Positions 1 through 5,936 of a DNA stretch of 5,936 bases are shown piece after piece. The position numbers and the translations under genes are program-made. The DNA is taken from NCBI GenBank assembly GCA_003661185.1, contig QMVQ01000110.1, positions 1 through 5,936 on the forward strand, in the 5' to 3' direction. Positions within the stretch are counted from its first letter, which is position 1. Each line of letters begins with the position of its first letter. The notes beneath the pieces are model-generated. The model did no database searches, was not told where the DNA came from, and worked only from the letters and a program-made list of their open reading frames with translations. The stretch comes from Candidatus Alkanophagales archaeon (GTDB taxonomy: Archaea; Halobacteriota; Syntropharchaeia; Alkanophagales; B39-G2).

Positions 1-1
1 G

Positions 2-442
2 GATATAGTTGAAGAGGCGGAGAGGCACGACGCGATAATAGCGATAGGCGACTTGAGCGGCGTCAGGAAGAACCATAAAGGGAAAAAGGCGAACAGGAAG
101 GTCAATTCCATGCCGTTCTACCGCCTGAAGGAGTACATCAAGTATAAGGCGTTGGAGAGGGGCATCCTAGTCATAGAAGTTCCGGAGTTCAACACGTCAA
201 AGCAGTGTTCCCGCTGCGGCTCGATGAATACAGAAAGACCCTCTCAAGGGATTTTCACCTGTAAGGAGTGTGGCTACCAGATTAATGCCGATGTGAACGG
301 AGCTAAAAATATAATGAAGCGAGCCATGGGCTACATGCTCACGGTAGGAGCTGTCGTGACCCAGCTCGAAGGAGAGCGGTTTGTCCTCGTGACAAACCAC
401 ACTCTCCAACCTCTCGCATCCGGCGGATGCCCCTTTCAGTGA
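2..442 (+). CDS. tnpB: RNA-guided endonuclease TnpB, C-terminal half (5' end outside window)
   Basis: This is the last 146 codons of a TnpB (IS605 OrfB) protein; the frame is open from base 2, so the true start lies to the left. TnpB is an omegaRNA-guided DNA nuclease with a split RuvC domain, ancestral to Cas12, that helps its element persist. Visible parts, numbered from the first codon here: the RuvC-II strand and basic segment (IGDLSGVRKNHKG, about 15-27); a conserved helix with NSMPFYRLKEYI (35-46); EVPEFNTSKQCSRCG (59-73), which opens a Cys4 zinc ribbon with C69, C72, C87 and C90; and RuvC-III NADVNGAKNI (95-104) with the catalytic D97. The tail ends normally for the family, just before the IS right end. 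RuvC-II has GDL where the classical motif has EDL, so the usual catalytic glutamate is not at its standard place. There is no frameshift in the visible part. Whether the full gene is intact cannot be told. Confidence 0.9.
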   Translation, partial: DIVEEAERHDAIIAIGDLSGVRKNHKGKKANRKVNSMPFYRLKEYIKYKALERGILVIEVPEFNTSKQCSRCGSMNTERPSQGIFTCKECGYQINADVNGAKNIMKRAMGYMLTVGAVVTQLEGERFVLVTNHTLQPLASGGCPFQ

Positions 443-456
443 GGGGAGGAGGTCAC
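348..456 (+). ncRNA. Candidate omegaRNA (reRNA) scaffold overlapping the tnpB 3' end
   Basis: Four hairpins follow each other with little space between them. GAGCTG 348-353 pairs with CAGCTC 362-367. GGAGAG 371-376 pairs with CTCTCC 402-407, enclosing GGTTTGTC 378-385 paired with GACAAACC 391-398 around a five-base loop. GCATCC 416-421 pairs with GGATGC 425-430. CCCCT 430-434 pairs with AGGGG 442-446. All are perfect Watson-Crick stems, although the first three lie in coding sequence, which suggests selection on the RNA. In the TnpB family the guide RNA scaffold is taken from the 3' end of the tnpB transcript plus the IS right end, and the guide is the flanking host sequence. If the boundary at 456 is right, the guide would start at 457. 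The 5' limit is unknown. Confidence 0.6.
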
Positions 457-500
457 AGGCAGTGTTCTGGAAATAATTTAAATTTGAAAATATCATCCAT
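453..500 (-). pseudogene. Possible 5' remnant of a gene interrupted by the IS (14-15 codons)
   Basis: On the minus strand an ATG at 500-498 follows a nine-base Shine-Dalgarno match (AGGAGGTGA, 514-506) at ideal spacing. The frame reads MDDIFKFKLFPEHCL and then stops at TGA 455-453. That stop falls in the inferred right end of the insertion sequence, so codons 1-14 would be host sequence and the rest of the gene would lie beyond the left end of the element, outside the window. I do not recognise the peptide. Alternatives: a genuine short leader peptide, or initiation at the overlapping ATG 496-494, which opens a 99-codon frame antisense to tnpB whose content looks like a shadow. The start signal is seen; the interruption is inferred. 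Confidence 0.4.
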
Positions 501-505
501 CGCGG

Positions 506-514
506 TCACCTCCT
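506..514 (-). promoter_or_regulatory. Nine-base Shine-Dalgarno match, minus strand
   Basis: Read on the minus strand this is AGGAGGTGA, complementary to the conserved 3' end of archaeal 16S rRNA. It lies five bases before an ATG (eight from GGAGG). It is by far the strongest ribosome-binding site in the window; the + strand genes here have weak sites or none. It supports a real translation start at 500 pointing into the insertion sequence. Confidence 0.6.
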
Positions 515-573
515 TTCCCCTTTTGGTTGAAAAATCGGTACTTATCCGAACGAGTATCTTCGCATGTGGCGTA

Positions 574-590
574 AAGTTTAAATATAAGTA
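574..590. promoter_or_regulatory. TATA-box region, probable thioredoxin-operon promoter, possibly bidirectional
   Basis: AAGTTTAAATATAAGTA is AT-rich and stands out from the surrounding sequence. The core TTTAAATATA is 26-35 bases before 611, so a transcript would start at about 605-612 and be nearly leaderless for the ATG at 617, as is common in archaea. The same bases read TATATTTAAA on the other strand, which would start a minus transcript at about 550 with a leader of roughly 50 bases ahead of the Shine-Dalgarno site at 514-506. Position and composition are seen; activity is inferred. Confidence 0.5.
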
Positions 591-616
591 AAATCTTCCT
601 CTGAGCGGTGTTTGGA

Positions 617-1162
617 ATGAAAAGGCGCAAAGGTGTTGGCGTTAAGACTTTGTTGGCGGTGTTCTTAGTCTTCGGCATCGTGCAAGCCGCTGCTGTGGAG
701 AAGAAAATTCGATGGTTATCTTACAACGAAGGCATGAGTCTCGCGAAGGCGGCGGGGAAGCCCATGATGCTGGTCTTCACTGCGGAGTGGTGCAGCTGGT
801 GCAGGAAGCTTGAAGAGGAGACGTTTTGCGAGGGGAGCGTCGTGACGCTCTCTGCGGACTTCGTGTGCGTTAGGGTGGACGTTGACGAGGAGTCGGAGCT
901 TATTAGGCGCTTCGGGGTGCGTGGCATTCCTGTCGTGCTCTTCACCGACGAAGGCGGCAACGAGCTTCACAGAGTTGTCGGTTTCGCCGACGAGGCGGAG
1001 CTTCTTGATGAAATGTTGAAGGCGCTGAGCGCTGTCGGCAAGACTCCCTCGGTAAGCATACAAATTCCAGAGACGCCGGCGAGAAGAATACCTGCGATGA
1101 GCCTTGCGCCGCTCCTGAGCATTTTCATTGCGTATGTGTTGAGAAGGGGCAAGAGGAAATAG
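617..1162 (+). CDS. Secreted, membrane-anchored thioredoxin-like protein (WCSWC)
   Basis: The 181-residue product is a thioredoxin-fold protein that should act outside the cytoplasmic membrane, reducing or exchanging disulfides. Residues 1-25 are a signal peptide or anchor: a basic start (MKRRKG), a hydrophobic core from TLLAVFLVFG, then QAAA. The thioredoxin domain spans about 30-138, with the active site W58-C59-S60-W61-C62 preceded by MLVFTAE, two further cysteines at C71 and C84, and the cis-proline loop GIPVV (P105). The tail after 150 is a proline-rich linker, a hydrophobic segment (about 160-174) and a basic end (RRGKRK), the three-part layout of archaeosortase-type sorting signals, though without a clear PGF motif. 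I chose ATG 617 because GGTG at 607-610 is a fair ribosome site; a GTG at 608 in the same frame would add three residues. It is the first gene of a cluster with the two that follow. It is closest in look to thioredoxin-like DUF255/DsbD-gamma-type domains. Confidence 0.85.
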   Translation: MKRRKGVGVKTLLAVFLVFGIVQAAAVEKKIRWLSYNEGMSLAKAAGKPMMLVFTAEWCSWCRKLEEETFCEGSVVTLSADFVCVRVDVDEESELIRRFGVRGIPVVLFTDEGGNELHRVVGFADEAELLDEMLKALSAVGKTPSVSIQIPETPARRIPAMSLAPLLSIFIAYVLRRGKRK

Positions 1163-1172
1163 AGGCGAGGCT

Positions 1173-1310
1173 ATGCGTCGCCGGGCTGCGCTCCGGTTTC
1201 TCATCCTCGCCGTTTTCCTTGCACTCTTGGCGCACGGCGTTTTTTCAGGAGAGCCCGCCGAGGTTCTAAGGAACGCCAGGGTGCTTTGCTTGTCGTGCCT
1301 CGGCTTGTGA
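1173..1310 (+). CDS. 45-residue membrane micro-protein with C-terminal CLSC motif
   Basis: A 45-codon frame fills the gap between the thioredoxin and the Fe-S protein. It starts ten bases after one stop and ends one base before the next ATG. GAGG at 1162-1165, overlapping the thioredoxin stop, gives a ribosome site seven bases before the ATG. The product begins MRRRAALR, has one hydrophobic segment (about 9-24, FLILAVFLALLAHGVF), then about 14 polar residues, and ends VLCLSCLGL with C39 and C42. By the positive-inside rule the CxxC end should face outward, on the same side as the thioredoxin. The segment could instead be a signal peptide, releasing a peptide of about 20 residues. The cysteine pair could carry a thiol-disulfide exchange or bind metal. 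I do not know a named family. Tight packing and the motif argue for a real gene. Confidence 0.7.
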   Translation: MRRRAALRFLILAVFLALLAHGVFSGEPAEVLRNARVLCLSCLGL

Positions 1311-1311
1311 G

Positions 1312-2100
1312 ATGAAGCTCGGCAGAATAAGAACGGGAGTTCAGACGTTCTGGCTGCTTTTTCTGAATTCTACACTGCCTTTGAAGTTTTTTGATTTTCC
1401 GGTGTTGAATTGTTATTCGTGCCCGCTGGCGGCGACCTCGTGCCCCTTGGGCGCCTTGCAGCACTTCTTCGCATTGCGGCGCCTTCCGTTCTACGTTGCA
1501 GGTGAGCTTGGCGTCGCCGGCGTGCTCGGCGGCGGACTGAGTTGCGGCTGGGCATGTCCTTTTGGTTTTTTCCAAGATGCCCTCTACAAGCTTCCCACCA
1601 AGAAATTCAAGCTTGATTTCAAGTCTGCGGAGGCGTTGCGTTTCATGTTTCTGGCGCTCATGATTTTGTTGTTGTTCGGAGCGGTGCTTGCGAGGACGCC
1701 ACTTTTTTGCAAGTTGTGTCCGGCGGGAGCGTTGGAGGCTGCGATTCCTATCGTCGCCACCGAGGCATCTTTGAGGCGACGGATAGGCATGCTGTTTTAC
1801 CTGAAGCTTGCGGTTTTGCTCACGTTTGTCGTTCTGGCAGTGGTCTCGAAAAGACCATTTTGCCGCTTTGCGTGCCCCTTAGGCGCAATTCTTTCGGCGT
1901 TTAACCCGCTGAGCGGTGTGAGGCTGGAAGTGGACGAGCTTGGCTGCGTCCGCTGCGAGCGGTGCGAAGCGGTGTGCCCGATGCGGATAAAAATTTACGA
2001 GACGCCGAATTCTACAAGGTGCATCAGATGCCTGAAATGCCTTGATGCCTGCGAAGGCGGACACATTCACGTCCGTTTTGAGCTGACGCAAGGGACTTAA
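1312..2100 (+). CDS. Polytopic NapH/MauN-like 4Fe-4S membrane protein
   Basis: This 262-residue protein resembles the NapH/MauN/CcoG-type membrane ferredoxins that pass electrons between the quinone or cytoplasmic pool and partners at the membrane. It has about four hydrophobic segments (11-33, 60-80, 108-128, 158-179) with cysteine pairs followed by proline at their ends: C34-x2-C37-P, plus C44-P; C78-x3-C82-P; C133-x2-C136-P; and C184-x3-C188-P. A C-terminal domain holds two ferredoxin motifs, C212-x2-C215-x2-C218-x3-C222-P and C237-x2-C240-x2-C243-x3-C247. The second has E where proline is usual. Seventeen cysteines in all. The ferredoxin domain should be cytoplasmic and the paired cysteines at the membrane faces. 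The ATG comes one base after the micro-protein stop with no ribosome site of its own, so translation is probably coupled. The exact electron donor and acceptor cannot be read; context points to the thioredoxin upstream. Confidence 0.85.
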   Translation: MKLGRIRTGVQTFWLLFLNSTLPLKFFDFPVLNCYSCPLAATSCPLGALQHFFALRRLPFYVAGELGVAGVLGGGLSCGWACPFGFFQDALYKLPTKKFKLDFKSAEALRFMFLALMILLLFGAVLARTPLFCKLCPAGALEAAIPIVATEASLRRRIGMLFYLKLAVLLTFVVLAVVSKRPFCRFACPLGAILSAFNPLSGVRLEVDELGCVRCERCEAVCPMRIKIYETPNSTRCIRCLKCLDACEGGHIHVRFELTQGT

Positions 2101-2112
2101 AGTATTAAAAGA

Positions 2113-4209
2113 ATGAGAATAGAGATGGAGCTTGCATTTTCTGACAGGTTGGATGAGTCTTTGGTGGAACGGTGGCAGGAGTTCCTAAAAAAATATTATT
2201 GGGAGCGGATATTGGAGCTTTCTACCGCGTATCCTGAGGAGAAAAGCCTTTACGTAAGTTTTTCAGACGTGAATAGGGGCACGGAGCTGGAATTCGCAAG
2301 TTTGCTTTTAGAAGCGCCGGACGTCATGCTTCGCAGTGCGAGAGAGGCGTTGCGGCGCATAGACCTCCCGACAGGCGTCAGCCTTGAGGATGCGCACGTG
2401 CGCATCGTGGAGCTGCCTAAGATTCATCGCCTCCAGATAAGGGACATAAGGAGCCACCACATTGGGCGGCTGATAAGCGTCGAGGGCATAGTCCTGAAGA
2501 TGACGGAGGTGCGTCCGAAGGTCGTAGCGGCGGCGTTCAAGTGCCAGAAGTGCGGGCACGTGGCTTTCGTGCGGCAGGAAGGGCGGGGCTTTGTAGAGCC
2601 TGCGGAATGCGAACATTGCGAGAGGAAGGCACCGTTCAGGCTCGCTCCCGAAATATCGAAGTTCGTGGATGCGCAGAAGATGCGGTTGCAAGAGCCACCC
2701 GAGGAACTGCGAGGCGGTGAGATGCCACAAATCCTCGACGTGAACCTCGAAGACGACATTGCTGGCGTCGCAACCCCCGGCGACCGTGTCGTCGTTACTG
2801 GCATTCTACGCTCGTATCAGAGACACTCACACTACGGCAAATCGCCCTTCTTCGACGTTTATTTGGATGCCATTTCCGTTGAGAGGGAGGAAAAGGAATT
2901 TGAGGAGATTGAAATAACTGGGGATGACGAGAAGAAGATTTTAGAGCTCAAGAACGACCCGCACATCTACGAGAAGCTTATAAGGTCAATAGCGCCCTCG
3001 ATATACGGCTACGAGGAGGTTAAAGAGGCGATACTGCTGCAACTGTTCTCCGGGATTCCTAAGGAGCTGCCGGATGGCACAAGGATTCGGGGCGACATCC
3101 ACGTCCTACTCGTCGGCGACCCCGGGATTGCGAAGTCGCAGCTCTTGAGCTATGCGGTGAAACTGGCACCCCGTGGTATTTACGCGGGCGCAAAAGGCGC
3201 AACCGCCGCAGGATTGACAGCGACCGCCGTTAAGGACGAGTTCGGCGACGGCCGCTGGGCGCTAGAAGCCGGCGTGCTCGTGCTTGCGGACAAGGGAATA
3301 GCGGCGATTGACGAAATGGACAAGATGGACAAGAAAGACAGAGATGCGCTCCACGAGGCGATGGAGCAGCAAACTATTTCAATAGCGAAAGCCGGGATTA
3401 CGGCGACTCTGAAGGCTCGTTGCGCCATTCTGGGGGCGGCGAACCCAAAATACGGGCGTTATGACAAATATGAGCCCCCTGCGGAGCAGATAAACTTGCC
3501 CCCGACGCTGCTTTCGAGGTTTGATTTGATATTCACGCTGATGGACCGTCCCGAGGAGGATGCTGACGTGAACCTCGCATCGCACATTCTGAGGACGCAC
3601 TATGCTGGCGAACTGCTCGCTACGAGCGGCGGGGACGGTGAGGAGATACGGTTAATAAAGCCCGAGGTCCCGCCGCCACTGCTTCGTAAATACATAGCTT
3701 ATGCCCGTCGCAACGTGTTTCCAGTGATGAGCAAGGGGGCGATGCGGATGTTTCTCGACTTCTACGTCGGCTTACGGCGGCAGGGCTACGGTGAAGACGC
3801 CCCGATACCGGTGACGGCGAGGCAGCTCGAAGCCTTAATCCGACTCGGCGAAGCCCGTGCTCGTGCGAGGTTAAGCGACGTTGTCGCCGAAGAAGACGCA
3901 GAGCGGGTCATCCGACTCGTGAATTACTGTTTACGCCGTGTTTTCGTTGACCCCGAGACCGGAAAGCTTGATGTAGACTGGGTAGCGGTCGGCACGAGCA
4001 AGAGCCGCAGAGACCGTGCAAAAATGATAAAGGAGATAATAAAAGAGCTTGAAGAGGCAGGCGACGGGGCTGTACCGCTTGAGGAAATTTTAGACGTGGC
4101 GGAGAGCAGGGGCATAGAAAGAGCAAAAGCGGAGGAAATCATCGAAAACCTAAAGCGAGATGGCATAATATACTCGCCAAAACACGGATACGTGGGCATC
4201 GTTCGATGA
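2113..4209 (+). CDS. mcm: Replicative DNA helicase MCM
   Basis: The 698-residue product is the archaeal minichromosome maintenance protein, the ATP-driven hexameric helicase that unwinds DNA at the replication fork (3'-5' on the leading template). Residues 1-110 form the N-terminal subdomain A. A Cys4 zinc ribbon follows (C144, C147, C166, C169), within the OB-fold region with its N-terminal hairpin (about 110-255). The AAA+ domain (about 285-610) has Walker A GDPGIAKSQ (335-343), Walker B AAIDEM (397-402), the pre-sensor hairpin around SIAKAGITATLKA (423-435), sensor 1 N444 in GAANP, the arginine finger R469 in LLSRFDL, and sensor 2 near R570. A winged helix ends the protein (about 635-698). 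All key residues are present and no intein interrupts Walker A. The start lies 12 bases after the Fe-S gene with no clear ribosome site. AT-rich TTAAAGTATTAAAA (2097-2110) just before it is too close to be a TATA box for this start. It may be cotranscribed with the cluster before it. An in-frame ATG at 2125 is a less likely start. Confidence 0.97.
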   Translation: MRIEMELAFSDRLDESLVERWQEFLKKYYWERILELSTAYPEEKSLYVSFSDVNRGTELEFASLLLEAPDVMLRSAREALRRIDLPTGVSLEDAHVRIVELPKIHRLQIRDIRSHHIGRLISVEGIVLKMTEVRPKVVAAAFKCQKCGHVAFVRQEGRGFVEPAECEHCERKAPFRLAPEISKFVDAQKMRLQEPPEELRGGEMPQILDVNLEDDIAGVATPGDRVVVTGILRSYQRHSHYGKSPFFDVYLDAISVEREEKEFEEIEITGDDEKKILELKNDPHIYEKLIRSIAPSIYGYEEVKEAILLQLFSGIPKELPDGTRIRGDIHVLLVGDPGIAKSQLLSYAVKLAPRGIYAGAKGATAAGLTATAVKDEFGDGRWALEAGVLVLADKGIAAIDEMDKMDKKDRDALHEAMEQQTISIAKAGITATLKARCAILGAANPKYGRYDKYEPPAEQINLPPTLLSRFDLIFTLMDRPEEDADVNLASHILRTHYAGELLATSGGDGEEIRLIKPEVPPPLLRKYIAYARRNVFPVMSKGAMRMFLDFYVGLRRQGYGEDAPIPVTARQLEALIRLGEARARARLSDVVAEEDAERVIRLVNYCLRRVFVDPETGKLDVDWVAVGTSKSRRDRAKMIKEIIKELEEAGDGAVPLEEILDVAESRGIERAKAEEIIENLKRDGIIYSPKHGYVGIVR

Positions 4210-4218
4210 CGTGTTACG

Positions 4219-4242
4219 CTTTGCTCTCTATTTTACTCCCTT
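4219..4242 (+). terminator. Pyrimidine-rich tract after mcm, possible terminator
   Basis: Ten bases past the mcm stop lies a tract of mostly C and T with a run of four T at 4231-4234. Archaeal RNA polymerase often stops at T-rich stretches on the non-template strand, with no hairpin needed. The tract is not a strong T-run and I see no stem. It sits in the 62-base gap between converging genes. No similar tract is seen in the other direction for the minus-strand gene. Confidence 0.3.
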
Positions 4243-4271
4243 AGCTGCCGTCGCAGTGGTTGCCCTACCCG

Positions 4272-4979
4272 CTATCGCAATACGCTTAAAGGGATAGTGC
4301 CGTCATGAACGATGGTCGCCACAATCACGCCGCTTACACCCATTTTTTCGAGAGCTTCGATATCTTCGTAGCTCCTCACGCCGCCGCCGAAGATTACGTC
4401 ATGCTCACTCTTCGCAACGACCTCCGAGAGCAGGGGAAGCGCTGAAGCGACGCCTGCCTTTGTGCCGACGCTCCGCAGCTCCAAAACGATAATACTTTCC
4501 AGTGGATAATCGTTCAGCATCTCCACGAGCGATAAAGGGTTCCGAATGGATTCATCTTGAGCTAAAACTCGTCCTTGAACCATATCTAAGCTGACGGAGA
4601 GCCACCAGTCGCTCTTCGTCGCCTCTTCTGCCGCCCTTTTTATCAGCTTTATCGAGGCGGTCTCCGTGCCGAGAATCACGACGTCGGAAATTCTTGACGC
4701 CTGCTGCACGTCCTCCAAGCTCCTAACGCCGAAGTCGAGCAACACTCTTGAAAGCGCACGCAGCTTCCTGATTTTTACGGCGTTGTGGCCGGTGCGCATG
4801 ATGCGGTTCAAATCGGCAACGTAAACCTCCTTCGGCTTTATCACTCTCACCACCTCCTCAGGCACTGACGTGCCGACTACGACGCTGTATTCGTGAATCG
4901 GGCGATATTTCTCACGCTCGCCCTGCACAGCGCGCACGACGGCTCCGTCCAGAATGTCCAGCGCTAAAATAGCCCTCAT
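4272..4979 (-). CDS. HisA paralog (HisA/HisF-family TIM-barrel protein)
   Basis: The 235-residue product is a (beta/alpha)8 barrel of the HisA/HisF family, most like the archaeal 'related to HisA' group (COG1411, from memory), not HisA itself. It keeps the two aspartates that do acid-base catalysis in HisA: D8 in LALDILDG, and D132 in SVSLDMVQGRV. It also keeps phosphate-binding loops: GTET near 104-107, GGGVRS (198-203), and VIVATIVHDG (218-227), which stands for the family's GVIIGKALYEG. The retained aspartates suggest an isomerisation or related reaction on a phosphorylated sugar or aminosugar; the substrate is unknown. Such paralogs occur in methanogens and other C1-metabolising microbes, so cofactor synthesis is a guess. 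I chose ATG 4979 because the family begins right at the first strand (MRAILALDI). An in-frame GTG at 5024 adds 15 residues of poor fit. It lies 75 bases after kae1 on the same strand and may be cotranscribed with it. Confidence 0.8.
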   Translation of the reverse strand: MRAILALDILDGAVVRAVQGEREKYRPIHEYSVVVGTSVPEEVVRVIKPKEVYVADLNRIMRTGHNAVKIRKLRALSRVLLDFGVRSLEDVQQASRISDVVILGTETASIKLIKRAAEEATKSDWWLSVSLDMVQGRVLAQDESIRNPLSLVEMLNDYPLESIIVLELRSVGTKAGVASALPLLSEVVAKSEHDVIFGGGVRSYEDIEALEKMGVSGVIVATIVHDGTIPLSVLR

Positions 4980-5054
4980 CTCAAAAGGTTTGCTGAAGTA
5001 ACAATTATGGAATACTACATGCACGGCATTGTTGGCTCCGCCGTTCTACGCCGC
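4980..5054 (-). other. Gap between kae1 and the HisA paralog
   Basis: These 75 bases lie between two genes in the same direction. On the minus strand the last 45 are in frame with the HisA-like gene and could code if the GTG at 5024 were used. They become AT-rich near the ATG, with only GAG right before it as a ribosome match. I see no convincing TATA box or terminator, so readthrough from kae1 is likely. Confidence 0.4.

Positions 5055-5936
<882 letters not shown>

Larger units (their letters stand above)
1..456 (+). mobile_element. IS200/IS605-type element, right-hand part (left end outside window)
   Basis: The stretch holds the 3' half of tnpB and then a right-end structure: a small hairpin (CCCCT at 430-434 pairing with AGGGG at 442-446, with TTCAG in the loop) followed by GGAGGTCAC. 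From memory this layout is common at IS605-family right ends, where a subterminal hairpin lies a few bases before a short cleavage tetranucleotide. I place the boundary at the TCAC of 453-456; this is inferred and could be off by several bases. No TnpA transposase is visible, so the element may be a tnpB-only type or may carry tnpA to the left of the window. Such elements insert without target duplication, so no flanking repeat is expected. Confidence 0.75.
457..616. other. Non-coding gap between IS right end and thioredoxin gene
   Basis: The first part (470-492) is very AT-rich. Bases 508-524 are a pyrimidine tract ending in TTTT which, read on the other strand, contains the Shine-Dalgarno match. 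The tract can also pair with the IS end (GGGGAGGAGGT 443-453 with ACCTCC-TTT-CCCC 508-520), so a transcript leaving tnpB could fold into a stem followed by U4 and end there. The TATA region at 574-590 serves the thioredoxin gene. I see no tRNA or repeat array. Confidence 0.5.

Noticed and set aside
1..442. Cas12-type CRISPR effector
   Set aside because: The zinc ribbon, short tail and IS right end are those of TnpB, and no CRISPR repeats are present.
197..496. 99-codon minus-strand frame antisense to tnpB, starting at the ATG four bases after the one at 500
   Set aside because: Its content mirrors tnpB codons in reverse and has no recognisable domain. The better-spaced ATG is at 500 in another frame.
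716..1204. 162-codon minus-strand frame opposite the thioredoxin gene
   Set aside because: Arginine- and histidine-rich composition typical of a reverse shadow of a GC-rich gene; the forward strand has clear thioredoxin motifs.
3070..3180. Intein in the Walker A region of MCM
   Set aside because: Inteins are frequent here in some archaea, but GDPGIAKSQ and its flanks are continuous.
4210..4271. Small gene or RNA between the converging genes
   Set aside because: Only 62 bases, with no stem-loop or coding pattern beyond a weak pyrimidine tract.
4272..4979. True HisA of histidine synthesis
   Set aside because: The loops and the GGGVRS/VIVATIVHDG region differ from HisA and no his genes are nearby; a paralog is more likely.

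Overview
The window is archaeal, most likely from a euryarchaeon or halobacteriote related to methanogens, Archaeoglobi or methane/alkane-oxidising lineages. The evidence is a single archaeal-type MCM replicative helicase, a Kae1 tRNA-modification protein, a HisA paralog of the kind known mainly from methanogen-type archaea, TATA-like promoters, and an archaeal-looking C-terminal sorting tail on a secreted thioredoxin. Placement below that level is inference.

Layout: (1) 1-456 is the right-hand part of an IS200/IS605-type insertion sequence: the C-terminal half of TnpB, then a run of hairpins that looks like the scaffold of the TnpB guide RNA (omegaRNA), then the right end. (2) 457-616 is non-coding on the + strand. 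It holds an AT-rich near-palindromic TATA region and, on the minus strand, a nine-base Shine-Dalgarno match placed correctly before an ATG. That minus-strand reading frame runs straight into the insertion sequence and stops there, so the element may have landed in a gene just after its start. (3) 617-2100 is a tight three-gene cluster on the + strand: a membrane-anchored WCSWC thioredoxin, a 45-residue membrane peptide ending in a CLSC motif, and a polytopic NapH/MauN-like membrane protein rich in Fe-S cysteine motifs. Together they look like a device for moving electrons across the membrane to thiols outside the cytoplasm. (4) 2113-4209 is mcm, 12 bases further on. (5) 4210-4271 is a short gap between converging genes. 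(6) 4272-4979 (minus) is a HisA-like TIM-barrel protein. (7) 5055-5936 (minus) is kae1, cut by the window edge and not fused to Bud32.

The best candidates for something undescribed are the thioredoxin / CLSC micro-protein / polyferredoxin cassette and the junction at 430-520, where the IS right end, its guide-RNA scaffold and the start of a possibly interrupted minus-strand gene meet. No search or folding program was run; family names rest on motifs read by eye.
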